From Ascidia mentula (lineage: Eukaryota; Chordata; Ascidiacea; Phlebobranchia; Ascidiidae), in the NCBI GenBank assembly GCA_947561715.1, contig OX387197.1, positions 24,826,266 to 24,890,265 of the forward strand: a DNA stretch of 64,000 nt, written 5' to 3'. Numbering within the stretch: the first letter of the stretch is position 1; each line of letters opens with the position of its first letter. Both the position numbers and the translations under genes were made by a program. Below the pieces are notes generated by a model, which saw nothing but the letters and a program-made list of their open reading frames with translations, made no database searches and was not told where the DNA came from. This document shows, piece after piece, positions 11,761 through 22,100 of this stretch.

Positions 11761-13269
11761 TGATATTTTACATTTAAATTGAAAAAAAATGCACTGCCTG
11801 CTCTTTTCTGAACAAAGGATGAAACTGTTTCCGCAACCGAGCTTTCTGTAAACCCATATGTTTTCTGCAGGCAAAACCATTTGGGTGGGGCCACAATTTT
11901 GGCGGTTACATAAACCGTAAGAGATTTAGCTCTGTAAAAACTTTAACATACATATTGTTTTACTTTGCCCAAAAAGATTGATATGCTATAACAAAATTTG
12001 GAAATGTTTGTTCTTATAACAGATATACTTCTTGCAACACCGAGAATGCAGACACCTATACAGTGTAGTTCATGTTAATACTTTCAAGAGCTATAAGTGG
12101 ACGAACAGTCACTATTATGCAATTAAATGCGTTTCATTTCCCAACCCTCTGCGTTGGCATTCTGGAGTAGAAAAGATACAACTTCACCGACCTGTGATGT
12201 TCGTTGGCTTCCGCTAATACTCAAAAATGCAACGAACGTGTTTATTTCACTTCGGGTTCATATCGGTCCCAACCTTGACAAGCATTGACAACTCGTGAAT
12301 ATATATAAGCCCAAGTGGTTTCCAGTTTCTGTAATGGTGTAAAGTGTAAATTCAATCCTTATGATTGTGTAACTTATAGTTGTATTCTGCTAAAGTTTCC
12401 AGGGTAATTTTCGGTTTAAATTGTTTCCAATTTTTTCTATAATTATGGCGATAATTACTCGTAAATTATGACGATGTAATTTTGTGACCAAATATTGCCG
12501 TTTTGCTATATATTAAAAAAAATTGTTATATCTTTACGTATTTGATTCGACTGTATTTTTTACTGCTAATTAAGCTTTGGTGTTTGATAAAATTTTCTTC
12601 ACATTACAATAATACAGTCATCCACCACTAGATGTCGATAAATTGGAGACACTCCCGTACCGGATTGGTGTCAGATTATATAAATATAGAAGAACACGTA
12701 TTAAAACATTACACACATCAGCTCCAACTCCGGTTAATCGCCACTTCAGCTACATTTACGAAGTAAATCGTCAACTTAGGTACAGAAAACAGTTTTGCGA
12801 AACAACGTATTCTACCTGTCAAAAAAGTTGCTTTCTCTATTCTAAAATCCTATTTTGTGAATATAAGATAGTAACTTATATACTAATTCACAAATACAAA
12901 TGGTTATCTTTATTTAGTCTAGTTTACATAAAAAAAAACCTTTCGTTTATCCGCATGCGGTTTTAGCCAGTTCCTTGTTGCTGTCCAATTAAATCTATTT
13001 TATTGTGTAACCATAGAATAGTAAAACAGTATTCTATGGTGTAATTTAATGCAATTTATTTTGAAGATGTTGACGTAAATAAAATACATTTTATTTAATA
13101 AAGATATTTTGGTTGTTGTACCTTAAAGTTTCCGAATTGTTTACTTTAGTTTAAAACATTTGTCTAACGCAAAGTTTGAGCAAATTGTTTTGATGTTCTT
13201 GTCGTTTTAACTAAACTTAAATGTGGTGATACATTAGATATTGACAATGCTCTAATTCGTGGAAATCCG
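11761..13269. other. Spacer upstream of the ARL10-like gene
   Basis: No gene is supportable. An AATAAA at 13,097-13,102 on the plus strand could be the poly(A) signal of an unrecognised plus-strand transcript. The 107-residue frame at 12,643-12,966 has no ATG start and no domain character. The immediate 5' flank of the GTPase lies at the right end. Confidence 0.35.
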
Positions 13270-14738
13270 ATGAATTCGAACAAAGTAAAATCTGCTTGGG
13301 TTGTTGCTGGAACTGTCATTGGTAAGAAAGCCTGGATTTTATTCGGTTTTGTTTGAATTGGTTTCATTGTTTCAAATTACAGGTTCTGTGCTTGCCTATT
13401 TCCTGTACAGAAAACTAAATCATCATGAATTGACGGAAGATTCAGATGAAGGAATCGGTGATGTTGATTCAATTGTATCAGAGGCAGAGGTATATCTGGT
13501 TTAGTCATGGCTGAAAACCAAACAAAAATTTTTTTTGATTTTAAAGCATAACTACAGTTTTCAATTTTATATTGTTTGGAAATATATGCCAATAAATATT
13601 GTAAAAAAGTGTTTTATGTAGGTTTTGGCTCAGTCAGAGAGGCTGCAGTCAACATCCGAAGTTAGCAACGACACTTCAAAGGCAAGCACTTCAGAAACTC
13701 CCGAAGTAAAATCATCTGACCATGAATACAAAGATGCTGTATCCAGTTTATCTCTTGCTGATGATGGCACTTTTGCAGAGGAACAATCCAGTAGTATAGA
13801 CTTTGCCTCTATGGAGGTTGTCAACAATGCAATGAAACCTTTAAAAGTTTTAATATTGGGTTTGCAAGGATGCGGCAAGTCAAGTTTGGTAAATGTTTTG
13901 GCCAAGCGTCTGGAAACTAGTGAATACACTCCAACACAAGGATTCAATGCCATCCAGATCGAGAGAGATGGAATGGCTTTAAGCATCATGGAAGGTAAGA
14001 TTCGAAACATACCTTAACCTATTTTCAGGTATATATTAGTTTATAAGGCTAAGGTAAATCCTGGTCTTGTTGTGTTCTTTCCAAATATGTTATAAAGCAG
14101 CTACTATAAACTGTATGCAAGCTTGGTAACATTTTTATCTAACATATTGATATATTTAAGTAAGGATGCATATTCATTGGGTAGCTAGATTATCTTTACA
14201 AAATTACAATTTGGTGTTAATGGGCTTTAATCTTGTATTAGTGATACATGACGTAATATTTATCTCGTGTATTTCCAGTGGGCGGAAATTTAACAACAAG
14301 AAAGTACTGGAAAAACTTTACAAATGATACCAGTCTCTTGGTATATGTTGTTGATGGCTCTGATAGTCACACATTCCAAGATGCCAAACTTGAACTAAAA
14401 CAGCTGCTTACTGAAAAGTCAATTACTGATATGCCTTGTCTCCTAATATCCAATAAGCAGGTATTGTATATGTAAAAAAAGACCTTTAGTTGGAGGTTGT
14501 TTTTACAGCCATGACATGTTTTGCTAAAAATAAATAAATAATTTGTCTGTTATAGGACATTGAACATGCCCAAAAAGCGAGTGCTATCTTTACAAAAAGA
14601 GACATCCGAGATATTGGCAAGACTGGCAACTGCAATATCACACTACTGGACATTTCCTGTGCTGCAAGCTGTGGTAGCAATTCTACACTTGCTGACACTG
14701 TCCTTAGCGTGATTGTCAGTCTTTTGGAAGGCAATTAG
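13270..14738 (+). CDS. ARL10: ARL9/ARL10-like membrane-anchored small GTPase (298 aa)
   Basis: The five exons 13270-13321, 13383-13489, 13622-13994, 14279-14460 and 14556-14738 join in phase from ATG to TAG (897 nt). Residues 9-24 form a single hydrophobic helix (AWVVAGTVIGSVLAYF), a likely N-terminal membrane anchor as in vertebrate ARL10. An acidic Ser/Thr-rich linker follows to about residue 120. The G domain has the P-loop GLQGCGKSS (133-141), a switch-II region MEVGGN (about 176-181), NKQD (236-239, split by intron 4) and SCAAS as the guanine-specificity loop. The G3 motif lacks both the usual Asp (WDxGGQ) and the catalytic Gln, as in ARL9/ARL10, where the equivalent reads EIGGSQ. Intrinsic GTP hydrolysis is therefore probably weak or different. 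The phrase RKYWKNF after GG is also shared with that subfamily. The assignment to ARL9 or ARL10 is by recalled similarity; the Arf/Arl family itself is certain. Confidence 0.88.
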
Positions 14739-15754
14739 AAAAGAATTTATTAGCAAGAACTTTTTAAAACTGCCAGTTTTTTTTCTGAAATACTCGAGAT
14801 GTTTGTGGTACTGCTTAAATTGCTTCACAATTATTTGTTGTGTGGAAATATGTTGAACAAATAACCGTCTGCCTTCAAGAGATTGCTTGAAGTTTCAAAT
14901 TGCTCGCCACCAGTGTTTGGACTCATTTTGTGTAACCTTGCATTCTGTAATTTGGTAGTTGTTGAAACATGGCAAAATTACTCTTACTCTGGCACTTTGC
15001 ATGTAACTTTATATTTTTCAATTACCCCTTGCTTCAGAAAACATTATCATTCTACTAGTTTTGGTGTAGTTGAACCTACAATACTTATTTGAAACTTGGG
15101 GTAATCTTGACATTTGGGGAACAAACTACCATGTACTACAACAAAGCAGTGTTCATTGACTTTTCACTATTTTTGTACAAATGTGTGGGTTCATGATTTT
15201 CGATGTGTTACAATTTGCTGGATATGTTCCAAGGTTGTTCTTTTTTACAAAATGTTTGTATATGGCCAAGGTTTGCGTTTCTATTGAAATTGTTTGAAAA
15301 TGCCTTCACTGATTTTCACATTTGTCTGTGATCAAATAGCTAAAATATAGAGACAAGATCTTAGCAGTAATCGTCAACAGAAAATTACAACAATGGTCTC
15401 TTTTGATAGACCACATTTTTCTTTGTATGAACTGAGGTGGCACCTTCTCAAACGCTCACTCATAAAAAGTTAAAAACACTTAAACTTAAAATCTGGCTGT
15501 CCCCTCACAGAAACAAACATCACATTCCGAAGAAACAGGGTATTTGTTACATCATAGTCGGAAACGTTTTCAAAACCAATTACATCAAATACAACTACAC
15601 AGGAATGACATCGAATAGGAATTGCATGAGCTGGTTTTGGAGACTTTTGGTAAAGGCGAGAATAAAAATTCGCAAAAAAATTCGTTTTTGTTTAAAAATA
15701 TGCACCATCTTTAAAACAATTTGAATACGGATTATTTGAAAGCAAATGAGTCAA
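14739..15754 (+). other. 3' flank of the ARL10-like gene
   Basis: AT-rich; it contains the 3' UTR. I see no second gene. The 95-codon frame at 15,437 lacks any domain or splice support. Confidence 0.35.
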
Positions 15755-15995
15755 TACTGAAGCTGCAAACATAGCACACACTGTTTCGACCTACAAGGTC
15801 TCATCAGTGCAGCTGGTGACTGGCGGGCCTGGTAACTAGCCAGACATATGCTGTTCCACATTGTGGTGACTTTCCAATCGACGTCGACCTGTTCGGCACC
15901 AAACTGCAAAGTTACCACATAAACAGTACGAGTCTAGATAGTAGTCACCAGTTGCAATGAGACCGGATAGGCCAAAATCGTGTGCACTGCCTACA
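15755..15995. repeat. Small inverted-repeat element with hammerhead-like ends
   Basis: The left end (about 15,771-15,822) and the right end (about 15,948-15,993) are imperfect inverted copies. The left read on minus gives GTCACCAGCTGCACTGATGA and the right read on plus gives GTCACCAGTTGCAATGAGA. The middle part, around CTTTCCAATCGACGTCGACC, is related to stretches at about 26,070, 30,750, 34,505 and 40,850, so this is one member of a small dispersed family. No coding capacity. Confidence 0.6.
15761..15814 (-). ncRNA. Type I hammerhead ribozyme candidate
   Basis: Read on the minus strand, all invariant hammerhead parts are present with fitting stems. Stem I is AGCTGCA (15,814-15,808) against TGCAGCT (15,767-15,761), 7 of 7 pairs. 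The core CTGATGA is at 15,807-15,801. Stem II is GACCT/AGGTC (15,800-15,796 with 15,792-15,788), 5 pairs with a 3-nt loop. GAAA lies at 15,787-15,784. Stem III is ACA (15,784-15,782, sharing its first A with the GAAA box) against TGT (15,771-15,769), 3 pairs around a 10-nt loop. The predicted cleavage site follows T15768 in the triplet GTT, an allowed NUH, though weaker than GUC. A short stem III is known from hammerheads of metazoan Penelope-like elements and retrozymes. Activity is inferred only. Confidence 0.65.
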
Positions 15996-16208
15996 ACTAA
16001 AAAAAATATATTTGCTGGTTTTAGTGTTTCTTATTGTGTATTTTTTTCGAAGTAAGTTTTGTCAATTTGGAACAAGGACTTTAAAATTGGGCCTAAGGAC
16101 ATTTTTAAATGGTTAAATTTTCTTTCAAGAAACAAAGGTTTTAATACAAACATACTCTATTTTTTGTGTCAAAACGCACAAGTCCTAGAAATCAGAAATG
16201 GAAAATCA
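15996..16208. other. 3' flank of the universal stress protein gene
   Basis: Short AT-rich spacer; no feature seen. Confidence 0.3.
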
Positions 16209-18008
16209 CTATTTCTTAGGGCAGACCATCACTGGAACAGAGGTATGGTGTAGCACATAGTCGCTCACTGATCCTAGCATGGTTCGTCTGATGGCTCCCA
16301 AACCACGTGATCCCATTACTATACAGTCACAATGCTCCTTGTCAGCAACAGAGACGATGGTTTCACCCGCCGAACCCTCGGACATCGTGAAAACCAGTCT
16401 ATACTTGACCTGTAGCAAAACATGCAATCGTAACTACATTCACCAAATCCCAACCCTTGTCATATACCGCCGACGAACTTCAATCGATTGTGACGTAACA
16501 CTTGATTGTTACATCAGTGTAGAATTGATCTATTGTATTGACCGTTTCGGTTGATTGTCTAGTGTAATCCCGAATGTCATTAATATTAATTAGGTTCGAC
16601 CAGAAGACGAAAGGGCTTAGCCTTAGACCCGAACAACAATTGAAAAGACTTTTGAATATTGCATGAACAGCAGGACATGACAAAAGATAACCACTGGTTG
16701 ACGGGTAAGTTATGAACTCGGGTTTACGCTAGTAATGATGAAATATGGAAGTTTTTTTTGCATTTTTGTTTATACCACAGCGAATTATGGAAAACTTTTC
16801 ACCACAGCGGATTATTATTGCAGAAATTTGATATGGGTCTGACGTGGTCGCATTTTTTATATAACATACCAACCTTAGATGCGTCGCATTTCAGAGTAAA
16901 CTTGTTTTTGACCGCGTTCACTTTCTTGTTTTGTTCGTTCATGATCTTCTGAATTTCATCTGCCGGAAATGCCGCACCCTCAGCTGGAATTTAAAACAAC
17001 ACGACCTTATTTTTTTCCGCCAATGTTAACTAATACAGGCCCCTTAAGTGGTGGTGCCGATGGTGAAGGTGGTGCGGTACAGAAGAGCCCATATGAATTT
17101 AGGGCGCTTAAAGTTTCACTATTAAACTTGCTTACGTGCCCCGATAACTTCACGTGATCTTTAAACAAGGTCACGGGCACATTTTTTTTACTTTTAAGGG
17201 TCCTAATTGACCTTTTGAAGTATTTCGGTTCAAAGTGTATAAGTTTGCGTACTATATATGTCTTTTGTTTGCAAACGGCATGCATACACTGGCACATACT
17301 ACATTTTTTGTATTGCGTCGATTGATTAAGTTTGCCTGTGCCACACAGAAACAATGCCACTCAAACTGTTGCTTGGAAATGAGCTCGACAACCAAGCAAC
17401 TGCCCTTCATTGCAGCACCGAGCAGCCCATCAACCTTGTAACATAATTACACCATTGCTGTAAAGCAGTGTTTTTTAACCTTGGTTAAATAAAACCCCTG
17501 CGCTTGTAAGAGAGACATACAAAAGTTTGGCCAGCTCAAAAAAGCTGCTTACCGAAAAGCTTGAATGTAGGAATGGAAGGGGGTTCCCCGGCGTGTACCA
17601 CTATCAGTTCGGTTTCAGATTGGTGAATCTTTGCCAAGTACCCTTTGAAAGAGAAGTTGTTGGTTTACTAATCATCACCACCCAATTGCATCGTTTTTAC
17701 TTTGCAACCTAATTCTATACGACTATGCACGATATTTTAGAAAACTTCACGAAAGCTTTGGATTGTTTATAACCAACTCTCTTCGAATTCTACAACATAT
17801 TTGCAGCAACTCTGGCGATATGTTATATGTATCGTACAAACAGATTAAAATACTTTTGATGTTTCATATTAATCTTGTTTTTTAGAAAGTTTTTTCAAGT
17901 CGCCACACAAATTAATTAATTTTGAAGAGGAAATTAAGAACACAAGCACTTACAGTCAAAAGCTTCTTCAGCTGTGTTACTCCCGTCTACTGCCACCAAA
18001 ATTCTCAT
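16209..18008 (-). CDS. Universal stress protein (UspA domain, 151 aa)
   Basis: The four exons 18008-17954, 17642-17553, 16983-16874 and 16409-16209 sum to 456 nt with matching phases. The protein starts MRILVAVDGSNTAEEAFDWY, the first beta strand and nucleotide-contact Asp of the Usp fold. It continues with LIVVHAGEP (second strand) and ends in a strand plus loop containing the ATP-binding signature G-2X-G-9X-G-S: G118, G121, G131 and S132 in MGSRGLGAIRRTMLGSVSDY. The C-terminus SVPVMVCPKK is typical. With that signature it belongs to the ATP-binding UspFG-type group. Such proteins occur in many marine invertebrates and are linked to stress tolerance, but the client or pathway is not known. 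The length is normal for a single-domain Usp. The long third and second introns hold only non-coding sequence. Confidence 0.93.
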
Positions 18009-18599
18009 CTTGTCGAAATTTTACTTGTGCCGCTAACCACTCAAAAGAGACTGACTCCCTCCAATTGAGCAACAACGCTGTGTGGGAAAGGGGCGTTTTT
18101 TCTTTCTCTTCCCTCCGGATATATTGCCCGGTCGATCATTAACCCGAGCATGTAGGATGCCGTCGTTAGTAATTAGGCGACCTATGGATCCCGTTTGTTG
18201 CACTGGCTTTACTTGGTATTGGATATTGAATTTTCCTCAAGTTGACTTGGATCCGCAATACAAAATGCACGTAAAAAAACGAAATCTACATATATTTCAA
18301 CAATGCTTTCTTTATTTGTGTGAAGGTTTTGTTTGAATGATCAGGGATTTATGCTAAAGCAATGTAGCAACAATTATAACGTCTGACATGCACAATGTAA
18401 AATAACGTTCGGTCACGCTCGCCAATGGTTTTTAAAACCTGACAGCAAACCGTTTTACTCTGATTGAAAAATAACGCAAGGTGGAGAATATCCCGCATTC
18501 GATTGTATGGGCCTAAAACCCAAGCATGAGTTGTGGTGGACTACGCACGAGCTAATATTTACACTAGCACGCCTCGAAACCGCAGAGCTGGGCAAAGCG
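18009..18599. other. Spacer between the Usp gene and the paralogue array
   Basis: Upstream of the Usp start and beyond. No gene is supported. Confidence 0.3.
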
Positions 18600-18980
18600 T
18601 TACTATCTGTCTCTACACCCGTTCCTTACCGCTGCTGTAACAGCAGATAAGGATTGGGTAGAGGGCATTGGCATGTTTGACCGCAGCCACGTGGTAGTAA
18701 ACCTCCATGTGTGCAATTCTAAATGGTTGGCTGTGATGTTGCAAAACATTGAAAAATTCCATGCAGTGGGTGTGTATCATGCATGACGTGTTTGTGCTAT
18801 TAAACTTATCAAGCTTCATGCCGAAGGATTACGCAGCAGACCGTGTCCCGTTGAACTTCCGTACGCGAACTTTGGTTTATTTGTTTATTTGTAGTAATGC
18901 ATTCCTTTATATTAAGAAGTTCTGTACAACGAATAAATCGAATACACAATTGGAAATTATCAATCATTACTTTTGAAAAC
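18600..18980. repeat. Shared 3'-flank block of the P array, copy 1
   Basis: A block of about 350 bases starting near CACCCGTTCCTTACCGCTGC and containing GCAGACCGTGTCCCGTTGAAC. It recurs once per paralogue near 26.4, 31.0, 35.4, 38.3 and 41.5 kb. It always lies downstream of a P gene, so it is part of the ancestral tandem unit rather than an independent mobile element. Both strands carry long frames in it, but these shift between copies. Confidence 0.6.
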
Positions 18981-19192
18981 AAAATAATTGCTGAAACTAT
19001 ACTGCAGTGTTGTAGTAGACTCGTATATTGTTGCAAAAAAACTAGCAAAACTATACAGCATCCAGTTGCAAAATTGCGCCAAATCTTTTCTAAGTCTTTC
19101 GAAGTATAGACTAATAACTTATTATATTCATACAATAAATGGGTATATAGATATCCATAAATAGATATATAGCTCTACATAAATCTCTGATG

Positions 19193-22100
19193 TTAATATT
19201 TCCAGCGATGAGCACTGTTGCCGCCGTTGTTTTTTTCCCGCCCATTCTGGAATATGTTCCACTTATTTGCCGGTTGTGCATATACGCCTGCAAAGGATGA
19301 TGGAAATAATTTGACAAAAACATTAATTTAGTGTCTTTCGACCTAATCCTACGTTCTTATTCATCAGAGCTGTAAACAAAGTAACCTGCAGCAGGGTTTC
19401 TCAAACGTTTTGGTAGGGCACTGTTTGATCCTATTCATTCATCGAAAACGCAACTTTTAAGTGAGTTGAAGTTGTTTTAAGAATCCACATAATGACTAAA
19501 CATTAGCATTTATTGCGAAATTCTAGTTATAGAGCTTTAATTCTGGCATCCACGTCCGACAAACCACAGCTTTCAGTTGTTTACAACTATAGTGTCAAGA
19601 GGGAAAAGTCGAATAGTAATAATTGCCGTGGTATAACATGCACGCACTGTTTTACAATTTTGCACATTCGATGAATGTTTTTTACATATTATTAATAAAT
19701 TTTTGAAACAAAATTGTGTTTATAACATATGGCAGCGAGTGTTAGATGCAGGGATACTATTTCCAAAAATCGTGTATAAGTGTATTACACCTTCCCTGGA
19801 CATATTAATTATAATCAACATGTTAGGAGGTTGGACAGTAGGTTTAAAACCACATAGACTTTGATATCACCAATAATGCTGGCTCTCTTTGGTTTTTCAG
19901 GCAGTGTTGCGTATATAAAGTTTAAATAAGTTTGTCTGAAATTTTTTTTTAAATTGTTCAACCTATAAAACTCTTTCGTAGGTAATATTAGCACTCACCA
20001 AAATTTTGATTTTTTTGTGGCGGTTGTTCTTTTGGTAAGGTTGGTTTATGATTCGGTCGTGTTTGTGTGTAGTGGTCTTTGGGCTTTTTGCGTTGGTCGT
20101 CATTGGGCTTTTTGCGTTGGTCGTCTTTGGGCCATTTGCGTTGGTCGTCTTTGGGCTTTTTGCGTTGATCGTCATTGGACTTTTTGCGTTGGTCGTCATT
20201 GGGCTTTTTGCGTTGGTCGTCTTTGGGCCATTTGCGTTGGTCGTCTTTGGGCCATTTGCGTAGCTCGTCTTTGGGCTTTTTGCGTTGGTCGTCTTTGGGC
20301 TTTTTGCGTTGGTCGTCTTTGGGCTTTTTGCGTTGGTCGTCTTTGGGCTTTTTGCGTTGGTCGTCTTTGGGCCATTTGCGTTGGTCGTCTTTGGGCTTTT
20401 TGCGTAGCTCGTCTTTGGGCTTTTTGCGTTGGTCGTCTTTGGGCTTTTTGCGTTGGTCGTCTTTGGGCCATTTGCGTTGGTCGTCCTTGGGCCATTTGCG
20501 TTGGTCGTCTTTGGGCTTTTTGCGTTGGTCGTCTTTGGACTTTTTGCGTTGGTCGTCTTTGGGCTTTTTGCGTTGGTCGTCTTTGGACTTTTTGCGTTGG
20601 TCGTCATTGGGCTTTTTGCTACGGTTGCCTTGGGGTCGTCTGTGATGGTTGGTTTGTAGCGATTTGACATTGACTAGTAGTTGTGGTTGACTTGTGGTTG
20701 TTTGTGGTTGACTTGTGGTTGTTTGTGGTTGAATTGTGGTTGTTGGTGGCGCAGTAGTGGTTGATTTCGACTGTCTTGTGGTTATTTGTGGTTGACTTGT
20801 GGTTGTTTTCGGTTGTCTTGCGGTTGTTTGTGGTTGACTTGTGGTTGTTTGTGGTTGACTTGTGGTTGTCTTCGGCCGTCTTGTGGTTGTTTGTGGTTGA
20901 CTTGTGGTTGTTTTCGGTTGACTTGTGGTTGTTTGTGTTGCAGTAGTTGTTGTTTTCGGTTGTCGTGTGGTTGTTTGTTGTTGACTTGTGGTTGTTGGTG
21001 GTGCTTTTGTGGTTGTTTTCGGTTGTCTAGTGGTTGTCGGTGATGCAGTAGTGGTTGTTTTCGGTTGTCTTGTGGTTGTTGGTGGTGCAGTAGTGGTTGT
21101 TTTCGGTTGTTTTGTGGTTGTTTGTGGTTGACTTGTGGTTGTTGGTGGTGCAGTAGTGGTTGTTTTCGGTTGTCTTGTGGTTGTTTGTGGTTGACTTGTG
21201 GTTGTTGGTGGTGCAGTAGTGGTTGTTTTCGGTTGTCTTGTGGTTGTTGGTGGTGCAGTAGTGGTTGTCTTCGGTTGTCTTGTGGTAGCTTGTGGTTGAA
21301 TTGTGGTTGTCGGTGGTGCAGTTGTGGTTGTTTTCGGTTGTCTTGTGGTTGTTTGTGGTTGACTTGTGGTTGTCGGTGGTGCAGTAATGGTTGTTTTCGG
21401 TGATCTTGTGGTTGTTTGTGGTTGACTTGTGGTTGTTGGTGGTGCAGTAGTGGTTGTTTTCGGTTGTCTTGTGGTTGTTGGTTGCGCAGTAGTGGTTGTC
21501 TTCGGTTGTCTTGTGGTAGCTTGTGGTTGAATTGTGGTTGTCGGTGGTGCAGTTGTGGTTGTTTTCGGTTGTCTTGTGGTTGTTTGTGGTTGACTTGTGG
21601 TTGTCGGTGGTGCAGTAATGGTTGTTTTCGGTGATCTTGTGGTTGTTTGTGGTTGAATTGTGGTTGTTGGTGGCGCAGTAGTGGTTGTCTTCGGTTGTCT
21701 TGTGGTAGCTTGTGGTTGAATTGTGGTTGTCGGTGGTGCAGTTGTGGTTGTTTTCGGTTGTCTTGTGGTTGTTTGTGGTTGACTTGTGGTTGTCGGTGGT
21801 GCAGTAATGGTTGTTTTCGGTGATCTTGTGGTTGTTTGTGGTTGACTTGTGGCTGTCAGTTGGCTTGTGGTCGATGTTTTTGTCGCTTCTGTCGTTGCAA
21901 AACAAAACACAAACTAAATATACCAGATGAAAAAGTATCTGCAACTAAATAAATAGCTAAAAATAAAGCAATAGATTAAAATTAAATTTGATAATTTGCA
22001 TCTTTTAGCATCTTGCAACAACAATACAATATCCCGCTTTATTTGGTACCTACCCGTCACAATCTCCTTTACAACTGATAGCAAAACGCCTTCAAATCCT

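Noticed and set aside
12643-12966. 107-codon plus-strand frame
   Set aside because: No ATG start, no domain and AT-rich random composition.
17007-17360. 117-codon minus-strand frame inside Usp intron 2
   Set aside because: The Usp exons splice cleanly around it, and it has no domain or initiation context.
20017-21634. Plus-strand frames of ALVVFGLF, RWSSLGFL and CGCWWCSSGCFRL type
   Set aside because: Antisense reading of the P1 repeats. The splice phases of P1 fix the minus-strand frame.
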